Of a DNA stretch of 7,203 bases, positions 6,792 through 7,203 are shown piece by piece. The DNA is taken from positions 1-7,203 of the forward strand of contig CAIVYV010000011.1 in NCBI GenBank assembly GCA_903910215.1, written 5' to 3'. The translations under genes and the position numbers were made by a program. The notes beneath the pieces were generated by a model. That model saw nothing but the letters and a program-made list of their open reading frames with translations, was not told the DNA's origin and did no database searches. This stretch comes from an uncultured Pseudomonadota bacterium. Lineage in GTDB: Bacteria; Pseudomonadota; Gammaproteobacteria; Steroidobacterales; Steroidobacteraceae. Each line of letters opens with the position of its first letter. Position 1 is the first letter of the stretch.

Positions 6792-6856
6792 ACGTTGATA
6801 GGCACGCGAATTTTACGTGATCAGGGGCCCCGCGCCGTGGCCACTTGACTGCGTAC

Positions 6857-6882
6857 TAGTGTTGTAGTTATATATAACACTA
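6857..6882. promoter_or_regulatory. Candidate operator: nested inverted repeats over the gntR promoter
   Basis: A perfect 12-bp palindrome GTTATATATAAC lies at 6867-6878. Overlapping it, TAGTGTT (6857-6863) pairs with AACACTA (6876-6882) across 12 nt, so the two inverted repeats share the right-hand bases. They cover the likely -10 box of the GntR gene. GntR proteins commonly bind palindromes in their own promoters, so autorepression is a reasonable inference. The hexamer GTACTA also occurs twice in direct orientation (6853-6858 and 6900-6905). Confidence 0.5.
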
Positions 6883-6895
6883 TATTTTTTCATTC

Positions 6896-6900
6896 AGAGG
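6896..6900 (+). promoter_or_regulatory. Ribosome binding site that decides the gntR start
   Basis: AGAGG is 7 nt ahead of the GTG at 6908, an ideal distance. It is 16 nt ahead of the in-frame ATG at 6917, which is too far. It is also 5 nt ahead of an ATG at 6906 in another frame that stops after four codons. Confidence 0.65.
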
Positions 6901-6907
6901 TACTAAT

Positions 6908-7203
6908 GTGGGGTCGATGAACGACCGCCAATGGAATGACGACGCCCCGATCTACCGCCAACTGCGGGATCGTGTCGTAGCCATGATTCTCGATGGTGCG
7001 CTGAAGGAGGGCGATCCCCTGCCGTCGGTACGCAACGTCGCGGCGGAGTTTCGCATCAATCCCCTGACCGTACTCAAGGCCTACCAAGAGTTGGTCGACG
7101 AGCAACTGGTCGAGAAACGACGCGGTCGCGGGATGTACGTCAACACGGGGGCCAGAGCAGCGTTGCTCAAAGACGAGCGACAGCGATTTCTGGCCGACGA
7201 GTG
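6908..7203 (+). CDS. GntR-family (YtrA-type) transcriptional regulator, 3' end missing
   Basis: Only the first 98 codons are in the window, cut by the right edge. They encode a winged helix-turn-helix DNA-binding domain of the GntR family. APIYRQLRDRVVAMILDGALKEGDPLPSVRNVAAEF covers residues 13-48. The recognition-helix stretch INPLTVLKAYQELVDEQLV (50-68) and the wing RRGRGMYV (71-78) follow. The short linker GARAALLKDERQRFLADE fits the YtrA subgroup, whose small effector or dimer domain follows directly. YtrA genes are usually followed by ABC transporter genes, which would lie beyond the window. I choose the GTG at 6908 because of AGAGG 7 nt upstream; the ATG at 6917 (MNDRQW) is the alternative. 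The promoter carries a palindrome that may be its own operator. It is divergent from mdh, but a role in controlling mdh is not shown. Confidence 0.92.
   Translation, partial: MGSMNDRQWNDDAPIYRQLRDRVVAMILDGALKEGDPLPSVRNVAAEFRINPLTVLKAYQELVDEQLVEKRRGRGMYVNTGARAALLKDERQRFLADE

Larger units (their letters stand above)
6779..6907. promoter_or_regulatory. Divergent control region between mdh and the GntR gene
   Basis: This 129-bp gap must hold promoters for both directions. Toward the GntR gene, TTGACT (6845-6850) and TATATA (6869-6874), 18 bp apart, form a plausible sigma-70 promoter; a second AT-rich hexamer TATATT is at 6881-6886. For mdh, TAAAAT on the minus strand (6810-6815) could be a -10 box, but no good -35 is seen, so that promoter is uncertain. 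The part next to mdh is GC-rich and has short perfect palindromes (TGATCA at 6818-6823, GGGGCCCC at 6824-6831, GTGGCCAC at 6837-6844) of unclear meaning. Confidence 0.6.

Noticed and set aside
6779..6805. Longer mdh starting at the GTG at 6805
   Set aside because: The added MPINVEILW is not a family feature and the region holds the GGAG ribosome site for the ATG at 6778.
6818..6844. Short palindromes TGATCA, GGGGCCCC and GTGGCCAC ahead of mdh
   Set aside because: They are short, of different sequence and have no T run, so neither a terminator nor a specific operator can be supported.

Overview
The window looks like chromosomal DNA of a moderately GC-rich gammaproteobacterium, probably near Xanthomonadales, Nevskiales or Steroidobacterales. 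This rests on three proteins. The acyl-CoA dehydrogenase is a long, membrane-anchored FadE closely resembling the E. coli enzyme. The malate dehydrogenase has the VGARPRGPGMERKDLL signature I associate with Xanthomonas-type enzymes. The regulator at the right edge is a YtrA-type GntR protein of the kind seen in that group. The lineage is inferred from memory of these families, not from a search.

Layout, left to right. Bases 1-1199 carry two overlapping plus-strand genes: an Sfp-type 4'-phosphopantetheinyl transferase cut by the left edge, and a six-TM rhombosortase (rhomboid-like serine protease) that starts inside the end of the first gene. Bases 1146-5716 carry a tightly packed minus-strand set, in transcription order fadE, a DUF3667 zinc-ribbon membrane protein, and dinB (DNA polymerase IV). 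fadE and the DUF3667 gene overlap by GTGA, and the DUF3667 gene and dinB are 3 nt apart. The 3' end of dinB overlaps the 3' end of the rhombosortase gene by 54 bp, convergently. Bases 5798-6778 (minus) are mdh, followed by a perfect rho-independent terminator 25 bp ahead of fadE. Bases 6779-6907 form a divergent control region with an AT-rich palindrome over a likely promoter. From 6908 a GntR/YtrA regulator runs off the right edge on the plus strand.

Functionally this is central metabolism (beta-oxidation entry step and TCA malate dehydrogenase) mixed with an error-prone polymerase, a surface-protein processing protease and an acyl/peptidyl-carrier activating enzyme. No RNA genes, CRISPR arrays, insertion sequences or phage genes are visible. 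No gene-free stretch exceeds about 130 bp. I see no clear new multi-gene system. The points most worth checking are the fadE-DUF3667-dinB operon, the transferase/rhombosortase overlap with a variant protease active site, and the mdh/gntR operator region.
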